Shown piece after piece: positions 46,825 through 56,757 of a DNA stretch of 64,000 bases. The stretch's first letter is position 1, and every line of letters starts with the position of its first letter. The position numbers and the translations under genes were made by a program. Source of the DNA: Okapia johnstoni (lineage: Eukaryota; Chordata; Mammalia; Artiodactyla; Giraffidae); assembly GCA_024291935.2 (NCBI GenBank), contig CM044317.1, forward strand, positions 64,346,730-64,410,729, in the 5' to 3' direction. The notes under the pieces are model-generated. The model searched no databases. It was not told where the DNA came from and was given only the letters and a program-made list of their open reading frames with translations.

Positions 46825-46990
46825 TGGAGAAGGAAATGGCAACCCACTCCAGTATTCTTGCCTGGAAAAGTCCATGGACAGAGGAGCCTGGTGGGCTGCA
46901 GTCCATGGGGTTACATGACTGAGCCCGTGTGCATGAGGGTGGAGGGAGATGGGTTGGTAGCAATAAATTGGTAGAACTAAAAAAAAAAAA
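46825..46990 (+). mobile_element. Poly(A)-tailed Bov-A chimeric retrocopy with 14-bp TSD
   Basis: A Bov-A body (GGAGAAGGAAATGGCAACCC to GGGGTTACATGACTGAG) is joined to a 3' segment that is not standard Bov-A or BovB (46925-46977, containing GGTGGAGGGAGATGGGTTGG). It ends in 15 or more A. AAATGCCATGGAAA at 46811-46824 is repeated exactly at 46991-47004. The poly(A) indicates L1-type rather than BovB-type mobilisation. Confidence 0.85.
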
Positions 46991-47135
46991 AAATGCCATG
47001 GAAAATATTTACAAAATTTGAAATCTCTTACTACACCACCTCAGTTACTAAATTTCCTTTATGAATAAGAGTTTTAGTATATCAACAACTGGGACTTTAG
47101 CAGAGGAGAGCAGAGAGTGCTTATTAGTGTTCGTT

Positions 47136-47412
47136 GGAGCAACGGCACCCCACTCCAGTACTCTTGCCTGGAAAATCCCATGGACGGAGGAGCCTGGTAG
47201 GCTGCAGTCCATGGGGTCGCTAACAGTCGGACACGACTGCATGACTGACTTCACTTTCACTTTTCACTTTCATGCACTGGAGGAGGAAATGGCAACCCTC
47301 TCCAGTACTCTTGCCTGGAGAATCCCAGGGATGGCGGAGCCTGGTGGGCTGCCGTCTGTGGGGTCGCACAGAGTCGGACACAACTGAAGTGACTAAGCAG
47401 CAGCAGCAGCAG
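47136..47412 (+). mobile_element. Dimeric Bov-A SINE, sense, CAG-repeat tail
   Basis: Two Bov-A bodies in tandem (47136-47241 and 47278-47392) are joined by a TTCACTTTCACTTTTCACTTTC linker (long form at 47250-47270). The tail contains about six AGC/CAG units at 47395-47412. Confidence 0.9.
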
Positions 47413-47694
47413 AGCAAACTGAGATTCAAAATCTGGGAACGGAGAGGAGATACTCCTAGATTTTCAGGGGTTTGTATAGCCCTTTCTTCTAAGCGTTCCT
47501 GGAGCCAAGATTTCAGTCTATGAAAGAGAAGAGTCTCCCTTTTTTGACATGAGAACCTTAGGACAAGGTGGGAATATGGTCCCTCCTGGTCAGTGTTTGG
47601 GTTCTCTCTCAGGTTTCTGAATATTTGTTCATGCCATGGTGGCAACAGGAAAATGGTAATTTCCCCTAGAGCTCTAGGAGAAGTGGGAAGAAGC

Positions 47695-48148
47695 CAGGAA
47701 CACTTGGAGAGATTTGATCTCAACTCCCAACTTTGTCACTAATTATGTGACTGTAAGCAAATTCCTTAACCCTTCTAAACTTTGGTTTCTTCCTCTGCAT
47801 GCACGCTAAGTCACTCTAGACGTGTCCGACTCTTTGCGACCCAATGGACTGTAGCCCACCAGGCTCTTCTGTCCATGGGATTCTTAGAGCAAGAATATTG
47901 GAGTGGGTTGCCATGTGCTCTTCCACAGGATCTCCCCAACCCAGGGATCCAACCGGTGTCTCTTATGTCTCCTGCATTGGCTGGCAGGTTTTCACCACTA
48001 GCACCACCTGGGAAGCCCCCTTCCTTTGCACAACCCTAGTAATAACTGCATCTTCCCAGTAGGATTGTTATGATGAATTAAAAGAGTCACTGTTTATTGC
48101 ATGTAGCCTAGTGAATGGCATAAATGCTCAGTAAATTTTAAGTGATTG
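47695..48148 (+). repeat. MIR SINE, sense, split by a Bov-tA
   Basis: The MIR 5' half (TTTGTCACTAATTATGTGACTG, CAAATTCCTTAACCCTTC) ends at 47799. The 3' half resumes after 48020 (TAGGATTGTTATGATGAATT, AATGGCATAAATGCTCAGTA). It ends about 50 bp before the exon 2 acceptor. Confidence 0.82.
47800..48019 (-). mobile_element. Bov-tA SINE, antisense, in MIR, with 11-bp TSD
   Basis: The reversed body and head end CACCACCTGGGAAGCCC. CTTCCTCTGCA at 47789-47799 and CTTCCTTTGCA at 48020-48030, with one mismatch, flank it. It sits 180 bp upstream of the SLC35F1 exon 2 boundary. Confidence 0.93.
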
Positions 48149-48165
48149 TTCTAATGGACTTTCTG

Positions 48166-48198
48166 CTGATCTTTGCTATGTTTCTCTTTATTTCTCAG
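48166..48198 (+). other. Splice acceptor region of SLC35F1 intron 1
   Basis: A pyrimidine-rich tract at 48171-48196 ends in CAG at 48196-48198, directly before the exon. CTGAT at 48166-48170, with its A 29 bases from the junction, fits the branch-point consensus. CTAAT at 48151-48155 is an alternative, 44 bases away. The tract is broken by only a few purines. Confidence 0.88.
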
Positions 48199-48374
48199 GG
48201 AGATGTTAATCTCTGTGGCTCTAGGCCAGGTGTTATCCCTACTTATTTGTGGAATTAGCTTGACCAGCAAGTACCTGTCAGAAGATTTCCATGCCAATAC
48301 ACCAGTCTTCCAGAGTTTCCTCAATTACATTCTTCTCTTCTTGGTCTATACCACCACACTAGCTGTCAGACAAG
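48199..48374 (+). CDS. SLC35F1: SLC35F1 exon 2 (internal coding exon, partial gene)
   Basis: SLC35F1 is a polytopic membrane protein of the SLC35 (nucleotide-sugar transporter-like) family. Its substrate is not established and expression is mainly neural. The 176-bp exon carries one base completing an Arg codon, 58 full codons (E-M-L-I-S to A-V-R-Q), and the first base of a Gly codon, so it is entered in phase 2 and left in phase 1. The peptide holds two hydrophobic segments that fit the first two membrane helices: one around ALGQVLSLLICG and one around FLNYILLFLVYTT. They are joined by a short polar loop, TSKYLSEDFHANTPVFQS. The loop and the TTTLAVRQG end match SLC35F1 as I remember it. The paralogue SLC35F2 differs at several positions here, for example by having AFRSG at the end. 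No stop interrupts the exon. Reading on into the intron gives unrelated sequence and a stop at about 48508, as expected past a splice donor. Neighbouring exons lie outside the window. Confidence 0.93.
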
Positions 48375-48380
48375 GTAAGC
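48375..48380 (+). other. Splice donor of SLC35F1 intron 2
   Basis: The exon ends CAAG and the intron opens GTAAGC, a strong match to the U1 consensus. The donor splits the Gly codon after its first base. Confidence 0.9.
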
Positions 48381-49905
48381 ATGCCAAACCCGTTTCTCTT
48401 TTGCCAAAATCTTCAAGAGTGATGAGCTATGACCAGATTAACTTTTTTCATTTACAGCATCATAAGACAATTCAAAACCCCAAGTCTCGCTGTTCTGTTT
48501 TGTTATAATACAGCAAACAAAATGAATGAATAAATCACAAAGAAGCATGAATTATGTGAATTCAGCGGGAAGTAAGAAATCCATGTACAGGCCGAAAAGT
48601 ACAATTGCTCACTACTTGAATTTCTGTTAGCATTTCTTGTACCCCTCAGTGAATCTAAATAGACAGCTTCCCTGGAACCTGAAACAGTCCTGATGAAGCT
48701 GTCCCTAATACATGCTAGCCCTGAGAATTCCAAGGGGATTTCAGACAATTATATATCTTTGGGAAAGGAAGATAAAAATAGTAAACACAAACAACTCTAG
48801 TAATAACAAAGGGGAAAAGAAAGAAAAAAAAGCTATCACAGTCATCTGAGATGTTCTGTCTAAACTTAAAATAGCTAAGGCAATGTAACAAATCCTTCAA
48901 GTCTCGGTGGAGCAAAAATTCATTAAAGGGCAGTTGCAGTTGAAATCCTTGTGATCTATCTCTGGAGGGTACACTTCAGAGACATATGATTATACCATTG
49001 AATCTGGTATAAACACTCTTATCTATGGCCCAGAAATAGCCAATGATGTTGCTATTATTAGCTGCAGCTATCAACTATAAAATATGCACTGAAAAGTAAC
49101 CATAATAGGTTTGAAGATAATTATATACCTTAATAATGAATAAAGATACATGAATAGCTGTATACAGCAGTCCTAACAGTCATACTTTTTGAAACTTTGC
49201 CATGAACCATATCTCAGCATTGTATTTTTGGATTTCCTTATTTGGATTGTCATCCAGAATAATATTGCTTATTTATAATGATTTGGCAAGGACTAGATTT
49301 CATCTTAGAAGAAGAGTATAAATGAACAAGTTAGGACTGACTTCCAGTTTAACTTGGGATTGTTTAAGGTATTGGAGAAGCTAATTTCATTTACTTCTCA
49401 AAAATTGGTGTTTTTGATGTTTGTTTTTTTAAAATTCAACATTGGTAGACATAATTAAAGAATAAAATTTCAAACAAAACCTCAGGCTATGAAAGTTAAG
49501 ACACTGAGTCTCAGCTATGATTTGGAAGCTAATGATTTTGAATGTTACAAATGTATTATCTAACAGTTGCTTCAATCCAGGAAAGGACTCCAGAAAATGA
49601 GAAAATGGAGGAGGATAATTAGATATTTACTGATGAGAAACTGTCAATATGAAGAATGTATCTTTTGATCACATCAAGAAGAGAGAGCTATGCAGTTCAA
49701 CTTAAAAATAATTTAATGAAAACTTGAATGATAGTTTAGAATTATTAAAGGGTAGAATTATTTTAGCCCAGTACAAGGATTATAATTAAAAATAGTTAAG
49801 ATTGAAGAACAAATTTGCAACATTCTGATACTACAACAACAACAATGACAGAATCTCATGGAAGTGGTAAATTTGTGTTCTCTGGAGATTTTTAGAACCA
49901 AACAG
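48381..49905. other. Start of intron 2 without recognised repeats
   Basis: About 1.5 kb of A/T-rich sequence after the donor shows no interspersed element that I can name, in contrast to most of the window. Confidence 0.5.
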
Positions 49906-49909
49906 TCTG

Positions 49910-50105
49910 CCAGTGGTCACCAACCTTTTGGCACCAGGGACTGGTTTCATGGAAGACATTTTTTCCATGGACCAGAGTTGGGGAATAGTTTGGGGATGAT
50001 TCAGGTGCATTACATTTATTGTGCACTTTATTTCTGTTGTTACATCAACTCCACCTCGGAGTATCAGGCATTAGATCCCAGAGATTGGGGATCCCCTGAT
50101 CTAGA
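49910..50105 (+). repeat. Internally deleted hAT-type DNA transposon remnant
   Basis: The start GTGGTCACCAACCTTTTGGC and GCACCAGGGACTGGTTTCAT, then ATTCAGGTGCATTACATTTATTG, belong to a widespread mammalian hAT-type MITE. The 3' end GAGATTGGGGATCCCCTGAT roughly mirrors the 5' end, as a terminal inverted repeat would. The middle of the element is missing. The exact family name is not certain. Confidence 0.65.
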
Positions 50106-50329
50106 CTATAAGATGATGAACTGCAATTAGTTTTTGGGTTCTTGTCACTCTTGCTTTCTAGGAGCCCAGAGATTTAACAAAAACTCTCATCAGGGAAAAA
50201 AAAATAAAAGTAAGCCATTCTAAGAAACAGAATAATTTCACAGTTACAGGTAGAGACAGAAAAGCTTAAAAAAAAATTAACTGTAGAAAAAGACCCAAAG
50301 TTAATAATAATACATTTTATTGTATTATT

Positions 50330-50440
50330 ATTACAATGTGTCAGCCACTATGTATGTGAATTACCTCTTTTAGTCCTTCAAACCAAGGAAATAGGAATTA
50401 TTATCCAAAAGTTTATCAGTGAGAAATCGGAGGCTCTCCT
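50330..50440 (-). repeat. MIR SINE fragment, antisense
   Basis: GTGTCAGCCACTATGTATGTG, then TTTAGTCCTTCAAACC and AATTATTATCCAAAAG, follow the reversed MIR order weakly. Confidence 0.55.
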
Positions 50441-50604
50441 GGCACCAGAAACCTGCTGTAGGCTACAGAACTAGGAAGAGTAGGCGTCCCTCTGAGGCCA
50501 GGCTGGCACCTTCATGACCAACCCTGCCCACCCATGTGGAGTCCAGGGGAGGAAGGAAGAGGGGAGGGAGACATGTTTGAGCAAAAGGAGGGTTTTTCCC
50601 CTTG

Positions 50605-50634
50605 AATTTCAAAACCCTGAAATTTCAAAACCCT
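50605..50634 (+). repeat. 16-bp tandem duplication
   Basis: AATTTCAAAACCCTGA at 50605-50620 is followed directly by AATTTCAAAACCCT at 50621-50634. Confidence 0.85.
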
Positions 50635-50639
50635 AGGTG

Positions 50640-52650
50640 AGAGGTCCAGTGATGCATAGCAGTGAGGTCAAGAGGATATGGCTGTATATGGTGCCAAGAG
50701 AGGATGGGCATGGGGGTAGGGCAGAGGGATGACTGGAAAGAGTCCAGGGGCTAAAAGCAGCGAGGAATTCAGAGACTCTTTGGAAGAAAAAGACTGAAAA
50801 GGACCTGAGAACATTCTGTCATTATGGTTGATGATGGAGAGAATCCACTTCTAAAATGCCCTATCCAGAGATATCTGCCATGGCCTCAGATTATCACTAA
50901 ACTTGCTGGCATGTCTTCATTTGGGTGTTTACTCATAATGTTTGTTTGTTTTAAGCTTCATCTTTAGAAGTTTTAATAGACCGGCATTAAGCTAACATCT
51001 GGAAATCAACATAGTAATTACATTAATTTTGTATAGGCTGATTCAGTGTTATGTTCTAGCAACATAATAATCTCTTTCATTATGCACCTCAAGACATGAG
51101 AGGAGATGAACAGAGCAAAGAGGAAAGGGTGGAAAGTGTGGTGTGTGTGAGGGAACCACTGTTGGCCACATTTCCTCCTCCGTTCCCAGTGCTTCCTGAC
51201 TAATCTCCTGGGAGGGCTGCAGGTTAAGGCTGAACAAGATGCAGCCTTCTCAATTCTTCCAGTACAGATGTCACTGATCCTGCAGGGCCTCTCTATTCAT
51301 TTGATACCACCTTAGGCCACATAGCAGCAAGTGGTTAGACTCAAGAACTAACAATCTTTCTTTATCAGTTTAATCATAAAATGTATGATTGTCACATGTA
51401 AACACAATGTGATAAATGCAAAAAGCCTTTCAAGAGCATTAACGGCCATGTCATTACAAAGTCTTATAGAAATTTGACTTCTGAGTTAAAGTGAATTCTT
51501 TTCATCAAATTTGCAATTAAGCTATGATCAAAGACTCTGAGGCAACAGACTCCAGTATAAGTTTCAGTGTAATTCCAGTTCAAGCTGGAATTTTGAATTT
51601 GCCCCTGGTTATTAATTGATTCCTACAAAATTTTTAGAAAACCAAAAATTGATTCTTACAAAGACCATCCTCCTAAAATTGTGTATTGTAGAACAGGTTT
51701 TAAAGCTAGCCCTTCTTTATTAGAGCTAGGTTGTTGTGTTTTTTATTCCAGATGGTTCTAAAATTTTTAAACATTTTGCTGTTTATCATAAAGAGCCTCA
51801 TTAATACAGCACTGTAGAAAAATGTACTTCAAAAAACTAGTTCTAATAAGATTGTATCAAATTTGAGAATTTAGATAAAATTTAGATAGCTGTAACTTAG
51901 TTAGCTGTAACCACTTTGGGGAAGCACTCAGACAGTTAAAATATACCCGTTGATTGAAGTGATGCCTGAAATCCCAACTCAGACTACGTGGGCAAGGTGG
52001 GGCTTTAGGAACTGTAAAGGAAAATGTATTCTTCCTCTTGTGTTTCTCCTTTACTCTCACACTACAGTTCTTCTGACACCAGATGTGTGGGGCTTTCCCA
52101 CACCCTGCAGTTCTGTGGCACCAGCTGAATGTCTTACAACATAACTCAGTTCTGACAGTTCTGTCGGGAGATGGATGGAAGTTATTACTGGTGCTTCTGC
52201 CCTACCTGCTATAGGTCAGAAGTTGCCACCAACCCTCGTTGGATTTAGTTAATTTACTAGAGCATCTCACAGGACTCAGGAAAACAGCTTACTTAATGTT
52301 TACTAGTTTATTACCAAAGGATATGATGTATTTTTGGATGGAAGAAGTGAGTAAGGCAAGGTATGTGGAAGGGGACGTGGCTTCTAGCACAGCACTCTCA
52401 GAACCTCCATGTCACATGTTCACCAACCCCAGTGTTCTCCAAACTGCGTGCTTTGGGAATTTTTATGGAGGCTTCAATAGGTAGACATGATTATTAACCT
52501 CATTTCCAGCCCCTCTACTCTTTCTGGAAAATGGGAAGACAGGGCTGAAAAGTCCAGTATTCTAATCATAGCTTGGTATTTCTGGTGACCAGCCCCATCC
52601 AGGAGCCCACCAAGAGTCAACTCATTATAAGAAAAAAATTCCCATCTCCC
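50640..52650. other. Intronic sequence without recognised features
   Basis: About 2 kb, G/A-rich at 50690-50820 and A/T-rich later. No exon or named repeat is supported. Confidence 0.45.
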
Positions 52651-52760
52651 TGGATCTTCCCAGGGGATCTTCTCCAGGGGATCTTCCCAACCCAGGAATT
52701 GAACCAGAGCCACCTGCATTGCAGGCGGATTTGTTACCAACTGAGCTACCAGGGAAGGCC
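52651..52760 (-). mobile_element. Bov-tA SINE head fragment, antisense
   Basis: Only the reversed tRNA head and start of the body remain (CTTCCCAACCCAGGAATTGA, ACTGAGCTACCAGGGAAGGC). The GGGGATCTTC motif is doubled at 52673-52687. Confidence 0.82.
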
Positions 52761-52997
52761 ACTAGTGCTCTTATCACTTAGGAAATTGCAAGGGTTTGAG
52801 GAGCTCTATGCCAAGAACCAGGGGCAGAGAACTATGTGTATATTATCTCACAGGTAAATGACTAAGAAAGTGTAGTGCTGCCAAAACCTATGGATTTGAA
52901 GCCTCTTCCTCATGTATCCTTTTTTCTTAAAATTCCATGTAATACTAGCTGAAATCAGGAAACAGAAAAACACAAAAAGCAGACTATGAACAACTAA

Positions 52998-53209
52998 GGG
53001 CTTCTTCCCTGGTGGTTCAGCACAAAAGAATCTCCCTGCCAATGCAGGAGACGCAGGTTCAATCCCTGGGTGGGGAAGATCCCCTGGAGAAGGAAATAGC
53101 AACCCATTCCAGTATGCTTGCCTGGGAAATCCCAAGGACAGAGGAGCCTGGCAAGCTACAGTCCATGGGGTCACAGAGTTGGACATAACTTAGCAACTAA
53201 ACACACACA
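52998..53209 (+). mobile_element. Bov-tA SINE, sense, with 13-bp perfect TSD
   Basis: Head GGGCTTCTTCCCTGGTGGTT, body, and an AACACACACA tail. TATGAACAACTAA at 52985-52997 is repeated at 53210-53222. Confidence 0.94.
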
Positions 53210-53474
53210 TATGAACAACTAAAGACCATACAGTTCTTGCATTTGTGATGTAGAAGCTAGAAATGTGACCAACTTTTAAAACAAAGGTGAATAAGATATA
53301 TTTCTTATGAAGAAAAATTATGTTATCGAACTTTTCCCATAAGCTTCTTTTATCAATTATTATACGTATCCTGCTTCCTCCCAGAATCACTTTCAGTAGT
53401 TCTTAAGCAATAGATATTCATGATTCTTTTCTTGACAGTTTGTAACTTCTGAATGTATATAAACCACACAAAAT

Positions 53475-53692
53475 TTTTTCAGCTTTTAGACTTTTTGTTT
53501 TGTATTGCAGTGTAACCAATTAAGAATGCCATGATAGTTTCAGGTGAACAGTGAAGGGATTCAGCCATACATACACATGCATCCATTCTCCGCCCAACCC
53601 CTCTCCTATCATGCTGTCATATAACATTGAGCAGAGTTCTGTGTGCTATACAGTAGGTCCTTGTTGGTTATCCATATAAACCATAAGATTTT
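53475..53692 (-). mobile_element. L1 3' UTR, antisense
   Basis: TAGTTTCAGGTGAACAGTGA, ATTCAGCCATACATACACAT, ACATTGAGCAGAGTTCTGTG and AGTAGGTCCTTGTTGGTTAT are reversed cetartiodactyl L1 3' UTR phrases. Confidence 0.85.
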
Positions 53693-54477
53693 TAAATAGT
53701 CAATAATTTATTCTTCCTTTTCTTCTGCCAATTTTTCTCAGTTCTTTCCTCTCCAATTTCTTTTTGTTTTCCCATCAACAAGATGGTCAGTGATGAGGGA
53801 GGTAAGGACTGCAAGGCAAAAGCAGGATGTTGAGGGTGAAAAGAAAACATTTTCATCCCTTATTTTCCTCTTCAAGTCGTGATGATGGGGAAAGAATGAG
53901 TATCTGTAATGAGTACATGAATAGAACCCGAAGTGCCTGCTTCATTTTGGATACAGACCCTGGAAAGAGAAGAAAGTTTGCCACATTGGGCATCATTAGA
54001 GATATTCCTGGTGACTGATTCTGCAAGTTTTGCTTTTTCACTGAGAGAGGTTTTTATAAGCTCTTCTAGTTCTGAATAAAAGACAAGCTTGCAGCTAGAA
54101 ACAATTTGATGAGTATTGCATGAATTCTAGCAAATTCTTACACAGACATTAAAATATTTGTTGAATCTTTTATATATTTCTTCGTGTGAGTGTGAAAAAT
54201 GAAGCAAGTTACTAATAGTACTAACAGCACACTCAAATATATCACTGTGTGTAGCCTGAATTTTTCCAAAGAGAATACAGAAACATAAATTCATGCCATG
54301 TTCTTCAAAAGAAATACTCTTGGTTTGAACAGTAAATACCATAAGACAGAAATCCTGGAGGTCTAGGTTCAAATTTCAGTTGTCAGTGGAGAGGCTGATG
54401 AAATGAATTTGCCTCAGGCCTGTGGAGCACTCACCCTCTCCTGGCCCCTCTACCCACTATCTTCTTTTTCCTTCCAG
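53693..54477. other. Intronic sequence without recognised features
   Basis: Opposite-strand open frames at 53827-54041 overlap almost completely, which argues against either being real. No repeat is named except a possible MIR trace near 54345-54390. Confidence 0.4.
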
Positions 54478-54485
54478 AGCACTGA

Positions 54486-54698
54486 CGTGATGACTCATTA
54501 AAAAGACCCTGATGCTGGGAAAGATTTAAGGCAAAAGGAGAAAGGGGCAGCAAAGGATAGGATAGTTAGATAGCATCACCAACTCAATGGACATGAATTT
54601 GAGCAGACTGCAGGAGATAGTTGAGGACAGAGAAGCCTGGCATGCTGCAGTCCACAGAGTCGCAGAGTCAGGTAGGACTTAGCGACTGGGCAACAACA
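54486..54698 (+). mobile_element. BovB LINE 3' terminal fragment, sense, with 8-bp TSD
   Basis: It starts in the codons for [11 protein letters not shown] (GACTCATTAAAAAGACCCTG) and runs through the C-terminus to the 3' end with a CAACAAC tail. AGCACTGA at 54478-54485 is repeated at 54699-54706. Confidence 0.9.
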
Positions 54699-54706
54699 AG
54701 CACTGA

Positions 54707-55270
54707 AGTAGCCAGATTGGCGAGAGAAATATATAAAGATGAAAGTCTTGTCTATACACAATAGCTACATGCAACTCATGGCCCAGAAGTCTAGTCCCTA
54801 TAAGAACATTCTCAGAAGTTGTACCAGAAAAGTATTCCTCCACTAATTAGAAGATGATGGTTGCCTCTTCCAATGTAAGACAGGCTTCATATGTGTTCCC
54901 TGCAGAAACACTACATTTCTTATAATTACATAAGCTAATTTCTCAATTACCAATGTTGCAAGATTAAAAATATCTGTCTAATTAGAAGAAATGTAGAACT
55001 TCATACAAAATAATATAGGCCTCTATGAAAATCGCAACAACATCTGGGGAACTTAAGTATCCAGCCTTTCACAGTATGTCAGATGCTGGAGTCCCTCGAA
55101 GATCTCACCTCCCCACTTCTGTTTGTGTGGCTCTGCCTCTGTGAATCTTTGCCCCTTGCCTTTGTTGGAATTTTCTTTGGTGCTTATCATAGGAACTCCA
55201 AGACACAGGACAGAGCAGGAAAAAGACGTAAAGTGGGATCCAGGATTTTCTCAGAGCAGAAGCCTGAATT
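54707..55270. other. Intronic sequence without recognised features
   Basis: No exon or repeat is recognised. The frames at 55083-55350 have no domain that I know. Confidence 0.4.
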
Positions 55271-55357
55271 CTTGTTTTAAAGTTTTTATTTTATATGAGA
55301 GTATAATTGATTTACAATGTTGTATTAGTTTCCATTGTATGGCAAAGTGATATATAT

Positions 55358-55995
55358 CAATTCATGGCAAATAGGTGGGGAAACAATGGAAACAGTGACA
55401 GACTTTATTTTGGGGGGCTCCAAAATCACTGCAGATGGTGACTGCAGCCATGAAATTAAAAGACGCTTGCTTCTTGGAAGGAAAGTTATGGCCAACCTAG
55501 ACAGCATGTTAAAAAGCAGAGACATTATTTGCCAACAAAGGTCCATCTAGTCAAAGCTATGATTTTTCCAATAGTTATGTATGGATGTGAGAGTTGGACT
55601 ATAAAGAAAGCTAAGCGCCAAAGAATTGATGCTTTTGAACTGTGGTGTTGGAGAAGACTCTTGAGAGTCCCTTGGACTGCAAGGAGATCCAACCAGTCCA
55701 TCCTAAAGGAGATCAGTCCTGAATATGCATTGGAAGGACTGATGTTGAAGCTGAAACTCCAATACTTTGGCCACCTGATGTGAAGAGCTGACTCATTTGA
55801 AAAGACCCTGATGCTGTGAAAGATTGTTGACAAGAGGAGAAGGGGACAACAGAGGATGAGATGGTTGTATGGCATCACCGACTCAATGGACATGAGTTTG
55901 AGTAAACTCCAGAAGTTGGTGATGAACAGGGAGGCCTGGCGTGCCTCGGTCCATGGGATCACACAGTCGGACATGACTGAGTGACTTAACTGAAC
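55358..55995 (+). mobile_element. BovB LINE 3' 0.64 kb, sense, nested in L1, 10-bp A/T TSD
   Basis: It begins in the codons for SWQIDGETMETVTDF and runs through [30 protein letters not shown] and YFGHLM, which is followed by a TGA. It reaches the CTTAACTGAAC end. TGATATATAT at 55348-55357 recurs at 55996-56005, but this A/T-rich match could be partly fortuitous. Confidence 0.93.
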
Positions 55996-55997
55996 TG

Positions 55998-55998
<1 letters not shown>

Positions 55999-56028
<30 letters not shown>

Positions 56029-56042
56029 TATATATATATACA
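55999..56042. repeat. (TA)n(CA)n(TA)n microsatellite
   Basis: TATATATATATATA, then ACACACACACACACAC, then ATATATATATATA directly follow the BovB 3' end. Confidence 0.9.
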
Positions 56043-56757
56043 TTCATTTTCAGATTATTTTCCCATGTAGGTAATCACAGAATAGAGTCCCCTGTGCTAT
56101 ACAGTAGGTCCTTGTTGATTATCTATTTTATATATAGTTGTATGTATTTGTTGATCCCGACCTTTTAATTTATCCCTCCCCCCGGGTTTCCATTTGGTAA
56201 CCTTAAATTTGTCTTCAGAGTTTGTGAGTCTGTTTCTATTTTGTAAATAAGTTCGTTGTATTGTTGTTTTTTTAAATTCTACATGTAAGTGATATCATAT
56301 GATATTTGTCTTTGTCTGACTTACTTAACTTAGTATGATAATCTCTAGGTTCATCCATGTTGCTGTAAATGGCATTATTCTTTCTTATGACTGAGTAATC
56401 ACCCATTGTATATATGTACCACATCTTCTTTATCCATTCCTCTGTTGATGGCCCTTTTCATTGCTTCCATATCCTGGCTATTGTAAATAGTGCTGCAACA
56501 AACATTGGGAGGCATGTATCTTTTCAAATTATGGTTTTCTCTAGACATATGCCTAGGAGTGGGCTTGCTGGATCATATGATAGTTAAATTTTTAGCATTT
56601 TAAGGAATCTATATACTCTTCTCCATAGTAGCTGTATCAATTTACATTCCCACCAATAGTGTAAGAAAGTTCCCTTTTTTCCACATCCTCTCCAGCATTT
56701 ATTGTTTGTAGACTTTTTGATTGTGGCCATTCTGACCAGTGTGAGGTGATATTAAAC

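Larger units (their letters stand above)
1..48198 (+). other. SLC35F1: SLC35F1 intron 1, 3' portion
   Basis: This is inferred from the exon orientation. Everything upstream of the acceptor is repeat-rich intronic sequence with no further exon that I could recognise. Exon 1, which encodes the cytoplasmic N-terminus in this family, is not in the window, so this intron is longer than 48 kb. Confidence 0.82.
55275..56757 (-). mobile_element. L1 3' UTR and ORF2 end, antisense, split by a BovB
   Basis: The reversed L1 3' UTR begins at 55275 (TTTAAAGTTTTTATTTTATA, TTGATTTACAATGTTGTATT). It resumes after the BovB with a TA/CA/TA repeat and AGAGTCCCCTGTGCTATACA, and continues into the ORF2 C-terminal region (TTGCTTCCATATCCTGGCTA, ATTCCCACCAATAGTGTAAG), ending GACCAGTGTGAGGTGAT. 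Confidence 0.9.

Noticed and set aside
47189..47412. CAG run as a coding polyglutamine tract
   Set aside because: It is the tail of a dimeric Bov-A SINE in an intron.
48173..48508. Exon extended as a 111-codon single-exon gene
   Set aside because: The first 26 bases are the acceptor tract, and everything after 48374 lies beyond a consensus donor and loses family similarity.
55525..56043. 172-codon minus strand frame
   Set aside because: Antisense shadow of the BovB at 55358-55995 plus microsatellite sequence.
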